Assembly (NCBI RefSeq): GCF_008364825.1
Contig: NZ_VTTO01000031.1
Coordinates: forward strand, 1-38,071
Direction of reading: 5' to 3'
Source: Azospirillum sp. B21
Lineage (GTDB): Bacteria > Pseudomonadota > Alphaproteobacteria > Azospirillales > Azospirillaceae
Length of the DNA: 38,071 bases
Shown: piece after piece, positions 24,833 to 33,607 of the stretch
Position numbering within the stretch: the first letter of the stretch is position 1
How the letters are laid out: each line of letters opens with the position of its first letter
Made by a program: the position numbers and the translations under genes
The notes under the pieces: generated by a model
The model's input: the letters and a program-made list of their open reading frames with translations, nothing else
What the model was told of the DNA's origin: nothing
The model's database searches: none

Positions 24833-25510
24833 TCAGCCAAGGACTGGGGAGGCGGCGGCGGTCGACGCCATGGCGGACGGGCCGCCGACCGGTGCCGGAT
24901 GCGGGATGTCGGGGATGGTGACCTCCGCCACCGCCTTTCCCGGATTGCCGGCGACGACGGTGCGGCGCGGCATCGGCTTGGTGACGACGGAGGACGCGGC
25001 GACGATGCATTCGTCGCCGATGGACACGCCGATCACCACCGCATGCGGCCCGACCCAGACGCCGTCGCCCAGTTCCGGATAATGGGTCACCCGCCCGCCG
25101 GGAAGCAGGTCGTCCTTCTGGCCGAGCGTGACGCCATGGAACAGGGTGACATTGGCGCCGATGCGGGCGTTGGCGTTCACCACCAGCCCCCAGCCGTGCA
25201 GGATGCGCAGGCCGGGGCCGACCTCGGTCTCCCACGGTAGGTCCATGGCGGCGGAATGCTGGGTCCAGCGGTGCAGCAGCCGGCAGGCGGCCAGCAGCGG
25301 CTTGCGCAACGGACCCGCCATCCGGTTCGCCGCCTGGCAGCTGCGCAGGGTGAAGGTCACCCGGAACATGCGGTTGCCGGCCAGCAGTTTCAGCACCGCC
25401 CCAAGGCCGGAGCCGCCGCCGTAGCGGACGGCATCCGCCGCGAGGGTCTGCCGATAGGTGTAGCGGGGAGCGTCCTGCATCGCGGTGTGATCCTCCCGGG
25501 GGTCAATCAT
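24833..25510 (-). CDS. Serine acetyltransferase-like left-handed beta-helix acyltransferase
   Basis: A predicted 225-residue hexapeptide-repeat enzyme. Repeats begin around residue 100 (GPGLRILHGWGLVVNANARI), with His105 and His125 in catalytic positions, and continue with GDGVWVGPHAVVIGVSIGDE to the VAGNPGK signature. The overall pattern is SAT/CysE-like, but in polysaccharide loci such proteins (WcaB-type) usually O- or N-acetylate sugars. An N-terminal helical part of about 90 residues precedes the repeats. It begins 2 bp after the flippase stop, so it is co-translated; an internal ATG at 25480 has a GGGAGG site at slightly long spacing and is an alternative start. Genuine cysteine biosynthesis is less likely from the context. 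Confidence 0.82.
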   Translation of the reverse strand: MIDPREDHTAMQDAPRYTYRQTLAADAVRYGGGSGLGAVLKLLAGNRMFRVTFTLRSCQAANRMAGPLRKPLLAACRLLHRWTQHSAAMDLPWETEVGPGLRILHGWGLVVNANARIGANVTLFHGVTLGQKDDLLPGGRVTHYPELGDGVWVGPHAVVIGVSIGDECIVAASSVVTKPMPRRTVVAGNPGKAVAEVTIPDIPHPAPVGGPSAMASTAAASPVLG

Positions 25511-25512
25511 TG

Positions 25513-26991
25513 TCACGCCGCCTGCGGACGGCGAAGAAACCGGCCGGCCATGCGGAACAGCATCGCGCGGTCGGTCTTGCCGAAGCTCGGCCCGAACAGG
25601 GCGACGATGGCGAACAGCATGGTCAGGCCGACCTTGGCGGCGGTGTAGGTCGGGTTCACCTCGAAGCCGAACAGGGCCAGCCCGGCCAGATAGGCGACGG
25701 CGCCGGGCGCCAAAATGCCCAGGATGCGGAGCACACTCAGCGGCGGCTCCTTCGGGCTGAGGCGGCGGCACAGCGCCTCGGTGGCGACCAGCATCACCAG
25801 CTCGCGCCCCAGCACGCCGATGGCACCGCCCATCAGGCCGAGCGGCCCCAGGGTGATCGCCATGATCAGCACGCCGACCGCCAGCCCGCCCAGCGAGATC
25901 GCCGGCAGCACGCCGACCTTCTTGGTCTTCACCAGCCCGACCTCTGCATGCATGCGCACCCCGTGCACCACATAGGCCAGCACCAGCAGCGGCATGCAGG
26001 GCAGCACCGTGTCGTACTCGCTGGACGCGATCAGCCACAGCACCTCCGGCGCGGTCAGCGCCATGCCCAGCGCCGCGGCCGACAGCAGGACGACGAACAG
26101 GTAGAAGACGAATTCCGACTGCTCCCGGCCGGCGGTATTCTCCTGCGCCTCGATCCGGCTGACCGACCAGATCTGCAGGAAGGACGCAGTCAGGAACATG
26201 TAGAGCATGGTGGCGAGCCGCAGCCCGAAGGAGAGCACGCCGACCGCCGCCACGCCCATCAGCAGGTTGACCAGATAGCGCATGGCGAACTGGTTGCCCA
26301 TGTCCAGCATGGTCTGCGGCATGAAGGGCAGGCCCAGCACCGCCACCCGCTTCAGCAGCCCGAAGGAGAAGCCGAGCCCGTTCGCCGCCAGGATCGCCAC
26401 GGTCAGCCCGACGCCCAGCCCGACGAAGGTGATGGCGTTGGCAAGGAAGATGCCGGTGACGCCCAGGTCCATCCACAGCAGGAAGCTGAGGTTGAGGCCG
26501 ATCAGCCCGACCGCCTTGCCGACGGAGATCAGCAGGCAGGTGCCCGACCGCTTGTGGACCCGGTAATAGGCGAGCGCCAGCTCGAACACCGCGCTGAAGG
26601 CGATGCCGGCGAAGGCGAAGGCGATGATCGGTCCCTGGTCCCGGCTGCCGAACAGCAGCTCGCTGGCGCCCCAGCCGGCCGGCAGAGCCACCGCCAGCAG
26701 GCCCAGCGAGGCGGCCCACAAGCCAATCATCGTCGTGCTGACAACGCGGGACCGGCCGCGCTCGTCCGGATGTTCGAAATAGACGACGGTAAAGGCGTTG
26801 ATCATTCCGATCATCAGCATGACGGCGACGATGTCGCCCACGACGCTGATCAGGGCGTAGACGCCGAACTCCGCCGGTGACAGGACCTTGGCATAGAGCG
26901 GCAGCAGAAGCAGTCCCGCGGCGCGGTTGACCACATTCGCCACCATGAACATCCAGCCATGCTTGATGATGGTGCCAGCTTCGAGAGCCAT
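25513..26991 (-). CDS. Wzx-type polysaccharide flippase
   Basis: A 492-residue membrane protein with about 12-14 hydrophobic segments, in the polysaccharide-transporter (MATE/MVF-like) fold. The first segment region begins LEAGTIIKHGWMFMVANVVN and includes the family-like LLLPLYAKVLSPAEFGVYAL. Wzx proteins move lipid-linked repeat units across the inner membrane, here probably for the Wzy polymerase encoded downstream. The ATG at 26991 has GAAGGAAACCGG before it; a longer reading to 27183 has no support. It is divergent from the sugar-transferase gene across an 850-bp gap. No signs of truncation are seen. Confidence 0.9.
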   Translation of the reverse strand: MALEAGTIIKHGWMFMVANVVNRAAGLLLLPLYAKVLSPAEFGVYALISVVGDIVAVMLMIGMINAFTVVYFEHPDERGRSRVVSTTMIGLWAASLGLLAVALPAGWGASELLFGSRDQGPIIAFAFAGIAFSAVFELALAYYRVHKRSGTCLLISVGKAVGLIGLNLSFLLWMDLGVTGIFLANAITFVGLGVGLTVAILAANGLGFSFGLLKRVAVLGLPFMPQTMLDMGNQFAMRYLVNLLMGVAAVGVLSFGLRLATMLYMFLTASFLQIWSVSRIEAQENTAGREQSEFVFYLFVVLLSAAALGMALTAPEVLWLIASSEYDTVLPCMPLLVLAYVVHGVRMHAEVGLVKTKKVGVLPAISLGGLAVGVLIMAITLGPLGLMGGAIGVLGRELVMLVATEALCRRLSPKEPPLSVLRILGILAPGAVAYLAGLALFGFEVNPTYTAAKVGLTMLFAIVALFGPSFGKTDRAMLFRMAGRFLRRPQAA

Positions 26992-27842
26992 CCGGTTTCC
27001 TTCGCCCCCTGTTACCCACCGTCCCTCCCCCGCCCCGCTCGCCCCGGTTCCACTCGGGATGGGGCGCGCGGCGTCCGGTGCATCACACAGGCGCACAACG
27101 GGAATGGAGCGCGGGAAAGGACCGCGCCAAATCTCGGCGGCGGTCCGGAAAGCGTCAATTCGGCCTTGAAGCGACGGCGGCACTCTTCGGTGCTAGTCAC
27201 CACGGCTTCGGTCAGCGGACCTGCCAGAGGAACCGGACCTCCGGATTAGGCATTCCGGCGGACTGGCACGCTGCCTCCTACGCCCTGCAACAGGCAAGGG
27301 TGCGTTCGCGCCGCGCCCTCGCTCGGAATCGTTGATCATCCTCCATAGGAAAAGCCGGGTGGACACCCCTCCCCGCAAGTTTGGAGATCGCCCCCTTCCG
27401 CGCCCCCGTTATCCGACCGGTCGAGGGAGGCTGCGGCCCGTTTCTACCCACAATTCGCGGTGAGTTCAGGTGTCGACAGGGGTGCGGCACCACCTTGCCC
27501 TTACCCCGAAACGCTATCCCCGCCGGGCGCTGCATCCAAAAGTATCCCCATTAATATTCGGCTGTGCGCACCCTTTGAAACTCCGGTGGTATCGCGGACG
27601 CGAAATCAACGTCCGTATGCACTGTTGCTGCCTGCGCCTCCTCATCCTAATTCGTCCTCAACGAACCGCGGATCGGCTGACAAAAATCATGAAAGAGCGA
27701 TCTTTACACAAATGCGCCGCTGCAGACTTCGCGGCGCAGCAAAGTAAAGACGGGCCGTTTCCCAAGAGACGCTGATGACGAGCGACCACCCGCACGAATG
27801 GCCGTGCGGTGGCTGGCATTCCCTTCAACCACGGGACCTGCG
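26992..27842. other. Long divergent intergenic region
   Basis: No gene is supported in these 850 bp. Frames on both strands lack homology and codon bias. Inverted repeats seen are CGGACG/CGTCCG (27595-27600 and 27610-27615, 9-bp spacer) and TGCGCCGC/GCGGCGCA (27713-27720 and 27731-27738, 10-bp spacer). The second shares the core GCGGCGCAGCA with the pair at 7201. The part from 27540 to 27740 is AT-richer. It must hold promoters for the flippase (minus) and sugar transferase (plus) transcripts; none could be assigned, and its length suggests control by several regulators or a small RNA. Confidence 0.45.
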
Positions 27843-29294
27843 ATGAGCAAACTGGACCCAGAAGCGGTCATCGATCTGACCTCGGCTAAGAAGGCGACGT
27901 TCCCGACGATCGCCCCCGGGCTGTTGCTGGCACTCTCCGATGGCCTCGTTCTCGCCTTGGTGGGTTGGACGCTCAACCATTTCCTCGGCACCGACCCGCT
28001 GATCGATCCGGTGGAGGCCGCCGCCTGGCAGCGGTCGCTGGTCACCGGCCTCATGCTGGTGCCGCTGGTGAAGTCGGTGTTCGGCATCTACACCCTCGGT
28101 CGGTTCGACTACATGGAACGGACGAGGCGGACTTTTCAGGCCGCCTTCCTGTGCTGCGCCGTCCTAGCCGTCCCCTTCATCGTGATGGAAGGCTTCCGCT
28201 CCTTCTTCGTGGAGGCGCTGTCGATCGCGCTGCTCGGCTTCGCCGTCACCTATGTGGCGGACCTGCTGCTGATCCAGGGGCTGCTGTCCAGCGCGCTGGA
28301 CTGGCGCACGCCGGTGATGATCGTCGGCGCCGGCCCGCAAGGTGCCGCCATCGCCGAGAAGCTGCAGCGCCTGCCCTGGCTCGGGATGCGTCCGGTCGGC
28401 TTCGTCGACGACGACGACAGCCTGTGGCAGACCCGCGTCGCCGGCCTGCCGGTGATGGGTCCGGTCGAACTGCTGGCCAAGTCGCCCGCCGTCGCCCGCC
28501 AGGCCAGTGCCGCCATCGTCGCCGACATGGGACGCCACGGCAGCGACCTGACCGGTCTGGTGCGCACCCTGCCCTTCCGCCAGGTCTATTGCGTGCTGGG
28601 CGAGGGCAACGTCAGCGCCGTCGACGCGACCTACCACAACCTGCACGGCTCGCTGGCCCTGCGCGTCAGCGTCCGCCCGCCGACCGGCTACCTGCGCATC
28701 CGCCGCGCCATGGACATCGTGCTGTCGGCGATCCTGCTGGTCGTGGTGGCGCCGCTGATGCTGGGCCTCGCCGTCGCCATCAAGCTGGACAGCCCCGGCC
28801 CGGTGATGTTCCGCCAGAAGCGCTGGGCCGGCGGCAAGCAGACCTTCGACCTGCTGAAGTTCCGCTCCATGCATGTCGATGCCGAGGAACAGCTGCAGCA
28901 GCTGCTGGAGAACGACCCGGTCGCCCGCGAAGAGTACATGACCTACCACAAGCTGACGGTCGATCCGCGCATCACCCCGCTCGGCCGCTTCCTGCGCAAG
29001 ACCTCGCTCGACGAGCTGCCGCAGCTGTGGAACATCCTGATGGGCGACATGAGCCTGATCGGCCCGCGTGCCTACATGCCGAAGGAGCTGCCGGAGGTGG
29101 GTGACTCCGCCGCGGTGATCGGCACCGTCCGTCCGGGCCTGACCGGATACTGGCAGGTGTCCGGCCGCCACCGCACCACCTTCCAGGAACGCGTGTCGAT
29201 GGATGTCTTCTATGTCCGCAACTGCGGCCTGCTGTTCGACTTCTTCATCCTCTGCAAGACCGCGGTGATGGTGCTGAAGGGCGACGGTTCGTAA
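27843..29294 (+). CDS. Polyprenyl-phosphate sugar phosphotransferase (exopolysaccharide priming enzyme)
   Basis: A 483-residue enzyme with the classical two-part plan: four to five N-terminal membrane segments and a Rossmann-like segment (VMIVGAGPQGAAIAEKL, 158-174), then the C-terminal Bac_transf catalytic region (about 283-480). The catalytic core has a membrane helix (DIVLSAILLVVVAPLM), LLKFRSMHVDAEEQ (338 on), TSLDELPQLWNILMGDMSLI and PGLTGYWQVSGR. These enzymes transfer a sugar-1-phosphate to undecaprenyl phosphate as the first step of repeat-unit synthesis. The ATG at 27843 is in the middle of a GGGACCTGCG leader; an earlier ATG at 27798 would add 15 residues. A terminator follows. Confidence 0.92.
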   Translation: MSKLDPEAVIDLTSAKKATFPTIAPGLLLALSDGLVLALVGWTLNHFLGTDPLIDPVEAAAWQRSLVTGLMLVPLVKSVFGIYTLGRFDYMERTRRTFQAAFLCCAVLAVPFIVMEGFRSFFVEALSIALLGFAVTYVADLLLIQGLLSSALDWRTPVMIVGAGPQGAAIAEKLQRLPWLGMRPVGFVDDDDSLWQTRVAGLPVMGPVELLAKSPAVARQASAAIVADMGRHGSDLTGLVRTLPFRQVYCVLGEGNVSAVDATYHNLHGSLALRVSVRPPTGYLRIRRAMDIVLSAILLVVVAPLMLGLAVAIKLDSPGPVMFRQKRWAGGKQTFDLLKFRSMHVDAEEQLQQLLENDPVAREEYMTYHKLTVDPRITPLGRFLRKTSLDELPQLWNILMGDMSLIGPRAYMPKELPEVGDSAAVIGTVRPGLTGYWQVSGRHRTTFQERVSMDVFYVRNCGLLFDFFILCKTAVMVLKGDGS

Positions 29295-29325
29295 AGCCGC
29301 CGCCATCCCGGACCGAATGCCAGCC

Positions 29326-29359
29326 AGACCCCCGCGCCACCCGTGCGGGGGTCTTTTTT
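29326..29359 (+). terminator. Rho-independent terminator
   Basis: AGACCCCCGC (29326-29335) and GCGGGGGTCT (29345-29354) form a perfect 10-bp stem, 9-nt loop, followed by a T-run. It lies 31 bp after the sugar-transferase stop. Confidence 0.92.
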
Positions 29360-29566
29360 CGTCCACGCCCCGGCCGTTCCGGAAAATGCTTAGGGACCAT
29401 TCCCTTTTTCGGGCGGTAAAGCGAGCGGAAAACGCGATTCCGGCTACCCCTTTCGGGCGCGGCCTCCTTCGGTCTAATGCCACCGCCCGGCTACGAGATG
29501 GGGGGTGGCAACCGCATCTTCAGTGCTGCAAAGCCGAACACGGTACGGCAGCCTAAGGGAAAGCCG

Positions 29567-30895
29567 ATGAAAATCCTCGATTTTCTGGAAAAAAGCATCG
29601 CCGTCATCGGCATCATCGCCTTCGGGGGCTCGGTGCTTCCGCTGATGCTGACCGGCGGCGACCCGCTGGCCGGCGACCTGGATTCCGCCGGCGTCACGAT
29701 GTTCTACGGCGGCATCTATGTCCTGCTGCTTGGCGCGATCGCGCTGAGGCCGGCGATCGCCTTCCAGATTCCCTTCGCCAGCCCGGCACTGACGGCGATG
29801 ATCGCCTTCGCCTTCCTGACCGCATTGTGGTCGCTGTTCCCGGACGTGACGCTGCGCCGGTCGATCGCCTTCCTGTTCACCACGGTGTTCGGCATCTGGC
29901 TCGGCCTGCGGTTCCGCTTCCCCGAGATCATGCGGCTGATCGTGGTCGGGCTGTCGGTGCTGATGTTCGTCTCCTTCTTCATGATCTTCGCGATGCCGGA
30001 GATCGGGCTGGACAGCGCCCAGCATGTCGGCGCCTGGAAGGGCGTGTTCTTCCAGAAGAACGTGACCGGCCGCATGATGGTCTGGCTGATCCTGGCCCTG
30101 GTCTGGCTGGACTGGCAGAAGGAGCAGAGCCGCTGGGTCACCCGGCCGCTGATGATCCTGGCCATGCTGCTGATCGTCATGAGCCGGTCGGGCACCGGCC
30201 TGATCACCTCCATCCTGGTGTCGGTGGCGCTGCTGTCCACCACCATGCTGCGCGGCAGCATCCGCAACTTCGCCCCCACCATGGCGCTGCTGCTGGCCCT
30301 GCTCGTCATCATGGTCACGGCGGGCGCCACCTTCTGGTACGACGTGCTCTACGCTCTGGGCCGCGATCCCACCCTGACCGGACGCACCGTCCTGTGGGAG
30401 CACATCGTCCATTCCGTCGGCGAGCGTCCGCTGCAGGGTTACGGCTATGCCGCCTACTGGTTCGGCTTCAACGGTCCGGGGTCCAGCTTCACCCGCGACT
30501 GGGGCATCACGTCGGCCCACAGCGGTTGGCTGGAGCTGACGCTCGATCTTGGGCTGGTGGGCGTGGCACTGGTGCTGGTGTTGCTCTGCCGCCTGCTGTT
30601 CCAGGGCTTCTTCGCCGCCCGCTACGGCAACAGCCGGCCCGAGGCCGCCTGGACCTTCGCCGTCGGCTGCGCCCTGCTGGCGGTGTCGGTGTCGGAGAGC
30701 GTGTTCGCCGAGCGCCATTCCATGAATTGGGTGATCGCCACCATCGCCGTCGTCCGTCTGGTTCAGCAGAGCCGTTGGCAGCGGCTGCTGAACGACCGCG
30801 CCGCGGAACAGGCCCGGCTGCGCCGGCATGCCTCGGCCGGGATGAACCCCTCGGGCATGGGGCCGGCCTACGCCACCCAGAGCCGGGGGCTTTAG
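29567..30895 (+). CDS. O-antigen polymerase/ligase-like membrane protein (Wzy/ExoQ type)
   Basis: A 442-residue multi-pass membrane protein with about 10-12 hydrophobic segments. The family loop motifs are visible: SRSGTGLITSILVS, TGRTVLWEHIVHSVGERPLQ with the conserved arginine, and AHSGWLELTLDLG with the periplasmic histidine. In this position it most likely polymerises repeat units (Wzy); WaaL-like ligase action cannot be excluded from sequence. The ATG at 29567 has AAGGGA 7 nt upstream; a start at 29477 is not supported. It is separated from the preceding gene by a terminator, so it needs its own promoter in the 200-bp gap. Confidence 0.88.
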   Translation: MKILDFLEKSIAVIGIIAFGGSVLPLMLTGGDPLAGDLDSAGVTMFYGGIYVLLLGAIALRPAIAFQIPFASPALTAMIAFAFLTALWSLFPDVTLRRSIAFLFTTVFGIWLGLRFRFPEIMRLIVVGLSVLMFVSFFMIFAMPEIGLDSAQHVGAWKGVFFQKNVTGRMMVWLILALVWLDWQKEQSRWVTRPLMILAMLLIVMSRSGTGLITSILVSVALLSTTMLRGSIRNFAPTMALLLALLVIMVTAGATFWYDVLYALGRDPTLTGRTVLWEHIVHSVGERPLQGYGYAAYWFGFNGPGSSFTRDWGITSAHSGWLELTLDLGLVGVALVLVLLCRLLFQGFFAARYGNSRPEAAWTFAVGCALLAVSVSESVFAERHSMNWVIATIAVVRLVQQSRWQRLLNDRAAEQARLRRHASAGMNPSGMGPAYATQSRGL

Positions 30896-30969
30896 CCGCC
30901 GCATCCGGCCTGCACAGGGCCCAAGTCACCAGCGACCTTTCCCATTTTCCTTCGACCGAAGGCAGACCC

Positions 30970-32001
30970 ATGAGCCAGAACAACGAGCCGGCAAGCTTCA
31001 ACCGTCCGGCAACCGGCAAGCAAGGGGCCGGCAAGCAAGGGCCCGGCGAACAGGCGGGCAACGATGAGGCGGCGCCCAACGAGCAGGTCACCGTCGTCAT
31101 CCCCACGCGCAACCGTCCGGACATGGTGATGCGGGCGGTGCGCAGCGCGCTCGACCAGACCTACCGCGATCTGGACGTGATCGTGGTGATCGACGGCCCG
31201 GATCCCGCCACCGCCTCCCATCTGGCGACGCTGGCCGATCCGCGGCTGACCGTGATGGAACTCGAGACCAACCACGGTGCGGCGGAGGCCCGCAACATCG
31301 GGGTGCGCGCCGCGCGTGGCGACTGGATCGCCTTCCTCGACGACGACGACCATTGGATGCCGGAGAAGGTGGAACTGCAGATGGCGGCCCGCCCGGCCGA
31401 CGTCCGCTTCCCCATCATCAGCTGCCGCTGTCAGGTGGTGACCGCCCGCGGCACCTTCGCCTGGCCGCGCCGGCTGTCGACGCCGGCCGACGCCATCGGC
31501 GACTACCTGTTCGTCCGCCGCGGCCTGTTCAAGGGCGAGACCTTCGCCCCCACCACGACCCTGCTGACGCCCAAGGCGCTGCTGCTGCGCAACCCCGTTC
31601 CCAAGTCCCGTTTCGACGATTGGGAATGGCTGATCACCTGCGGCCGGATCGACGGCGTGGCGCTGATCCATATCCCCGACGTGATGGCCGTCCATTACAC
31701 CGAGGAGAACAACCGGGTCACGCTGTCGACCTGCCACAACATCAACCACGCGCTGGAATGGGCGGAGGAGATGCGCAACCACCTCTCCCCGCGCGCCTAT
31801 GCCAGCCTTCTCCTCCAGGCGACCGGCGGCGAGCAGGCGGCACGCACTGCAGGCACCCGCTGGCGGATCCTGAATTCCGCCTTACGCGACGGGCAGCCGA
31901 CGCCGATGGCGCTCGCCACCTTCACCATGCACTCGCTGATGCCCGTCGGATTGCGACGCCGGCTGCGCCAAGCGCTGTTCTCCGCGTCCGACGCCGCCTG
32001 A
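30970..32001 (+). CDS. Family 2 glycosyltransferase
   Basis: A predicted 343-residue GT-A enzyme. The fold starts EQVTVVIPTRNRPDMVMRAV (38 on), with ALDQTYRDLDVIVVIDG, then NHGAAEARNIGVRAARG and the metal-binding FLDDDDHW (122 on). The N-terminal 36 residues are low complexity, with a small repeat GKQGAGKQGPGEQ, and probably disordered. Such enzymes use a nucleotide sugar to extend the lipid-linked unit on the cytoplasmic side. The start has AAGG upstream. It follows the Wzy-like gene by 74 bp on the same strand and leads the two GT4 genes. Confidence 0.88.
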   Translation: MSQNNEPASFNRPATGKQGAGKQGPGEQAGNDEAAPNEQVTVVIPTRNRPDMVMRAVRSALDQTYRDLDVIVVIDGPDPATASHLATLADPRLTVMELETNHGAAEARNIGVRAARGDWIAFLDDDDHWMPEKVELQMAARPADVRFPIISCRCQVVTARGTFAWPRRLSTPADAIGDYLFVRRGLFKGETFAPTTTLLTPKALLLRNPVPKSRFDDWEWLITCGRIDGVALIHIPDVMAVHYTEENNRVTLSTCHNINHALEWAEEMRNHLSPRAYASLLLQATGGEQAARTAGTRWRILNSALRDGQPTPMALATFTMHSLMPVGLRRRLRQALFSASDAA

Positions 32002-32026
32002 GCCCGAAACAAGGACCCTGACGCCT

Positions 32027-33229
32027 ATGGACAGCATCAACGACAGCCGTGCCCCCAGCCGTCAGCCGGAAACGGCCAAGCGCACCGTGGTCGTCTTCGC
32101 GACGCCGGGCGCGCTGGACGGCGGCGGCGGCATCGGCCGCATGACGGGCTATGTGGTCGACCAGTTCGACAAGACGGGGACGACCCAATCGATCATCCTC
32201 GACACCCGCGGCACCGGGAGCGTTCTGCTGTCACCCTTCTACCTCGGCTTAACCCTGGCGCGGATGGCCTGGATCCTGGCCCGCCGCCGGGCATCGGTCG
32301 TGCACATCAACGTGTCGGAGCGCGCCAGCTTCCTGCGCAAGGCGGCGGTGCAGGCGGTGGCCGGGCTGCTGTCCTGCCCCACCGTCGTCCATCTGCACGG
32401 CGCATCCTTCGTCGAATATTTCGAAGGCGGCGTCTTCGCCCGCGCGATCAGCCGCTGGCTGTTCAACCGCTGCGGCCGGGTCGTCGTGCTGGGCGACAAC
32501 TGGCGCGACTATCTGGTCCAGTCGGTCCGCACCGATCCCCGCAAGATCCGGGTGCTCTACAACGCCGTTCCCGATGTCGGCGCCGATCTCGGCACCCGTC
32601 CGCCACCCGAACCGGGGGCCGTCCTGTCCCTGCTGGTGCTGGCCAACCTGTCGGAACGCAAGGGCATCGGCACCCTGCTGCGCGCCTGCGCCCTGCTGAA
32701 GGAGCGCGGCCAGCCCTTCCGGGTCACCATCGGCGGCGGCGGCGACGTGGACGGCTACCGCGCCATGGCCGCGGAACTGGGGGTGGCGGAGGAGTGCAGC
32801 TTCCTCGGCTGGATCGGCCGGGAGGAGGCGCACGCCCACATCCGCTCCCACGACATGCTTCTGCTGCCCTCGACCCATGAAGGCCTGCCGATGGTGATCC
32901 TCGAGGCGCTGTCGGCGCAGCTGCCGGTGATCACCACCCCGGTCGGCTCGATCCCGGAGGTGCTGGCCGATGGCGAGACCGCGCGGATCATCCCGGTCAA
33001 CGACGCCGCCGCCCTGGCCGGCGCGATCATGGAGGTCGGCAGCGACTCGGCGCTCTACAGCCGCCTGGCGGAGCAGGGACGCCGGCTGTTCCTGAAGCAG
33101 TTCGTGATCGACGCCTATGCCAAGTCCCTTTTGGCCATCTACCAGGAGCTGGACCGCAGCGGAACCGAGCTGTCGGGGGAGTTGGACAAGCTGGCCGGAT
33201 CGGCCGCCGCGGCCTCCAAGCGGCGGTGA
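32027..33229 (+). CDS. Family 4 glycosyltransferase (first of two)
   Basis: A 400-residue GT-B enzyme. The N-terminal domain has GGGGIGRMTGYVVDQF, VVHINVSERASFLRK and TVVHLHGASFVEYF; the C-terminal domain has NLSERKGIGTLLRA and the EX7E pair Glu285/Glu293 in STHEGLPMVILEAL with PVITTPVGSIPEVL. GT4 enzymes are retaining transferases for nucleotide sugars. It starts 25 bp after the GT2 gene, with AAGGA upstream, so the genes form one transcript. It resembles the next GT4 gene in layout and motifs, so the pair may come from duplication. Acceptor and donor are not predictable here. Confidence 0.92.
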   Translation: MDSINDSRAPSRQPETAKRTVVVFATPGALDGGGGIGRMTGYVVDQFDKTGTTQSIILDTRGTGSVLLSPFYLGLTLARMAWILARRRASVVHINVSERASFLRKAAVQAVAGLLSCPTVVHLHGASFVEYFEGGVFARAISRWLFNRCGRVVVLGDNWRDYLVQSVRTDPRKIRVLYNAVPDVGADLGTRPPPEPGAVLSLLVLANLSERKGIGTLLRACALLKERGQPFRVTIGGGGDVDGYRAMAAELGVAEECSFLGWIGREEAHAHIRSHDMLLLPSTHEGLPMVILEALSAQLPVITTPVGSIPEVLADGETARIIPVNDAAALAGAIMEVGSDSALYSRLAEQGRRLFLKQFVIDAYAKSLLAIYQELDRSGTELSGELDKLAGSAAAASKRR

Positions 33230-33607
33230 CGGCAAGCGGCTGCCGACTCGATGATCGGGGTAGGAAACAATCAGGAAGCGTATAACCGGAATGGAGATTG
33301 AACATGCACAGGTTGGGTAACCATACCGGCAGGCCAACCCGTTCGGTCGCTCCACAGCGTGCGGGTGCGGCATCGCGTAAACTTGCACCTGCACGTCGCC
33401 CGGCCCCCGGCCGCGGAACGTTCCAACCGGCGGCAGCCGACCGGCCGCACCACAGTTTGCAGTCCCCCGGCGCCTGACCGACAGGCAAAAGGGATAGAGG
33501 CCGAAAACAAAACAAGCCCGCCGCTGCCGTCGAAGGACGGGCGTCAAACGGCAAAATGCCGGGACGCGAAAGAGGAAAGGCGGGCCGGGAAAGGATCAGG
33601 AGTGGAC
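33230..33607. other. Gap between the two GT4 genes
   Basis: A 378-bp stretch without supported genes, unusual inside an otherwise compact cluster. It holds CGGCA...TGCCG (33234-33249 area) and a weak GGTTGG/CCAACC stem near 33312-33341. No terminator with a T-run was found. An internal promoter is possible. Confidence 0.35.

Noticed and set aside
24833..27019. A single minus-strand frame covering both acetyltransferase and flippase regions
   Set aside because: It reads the flippase region in the wrong frame. The correct flippase frame stops at 25513, just before the acetyltransferase start.
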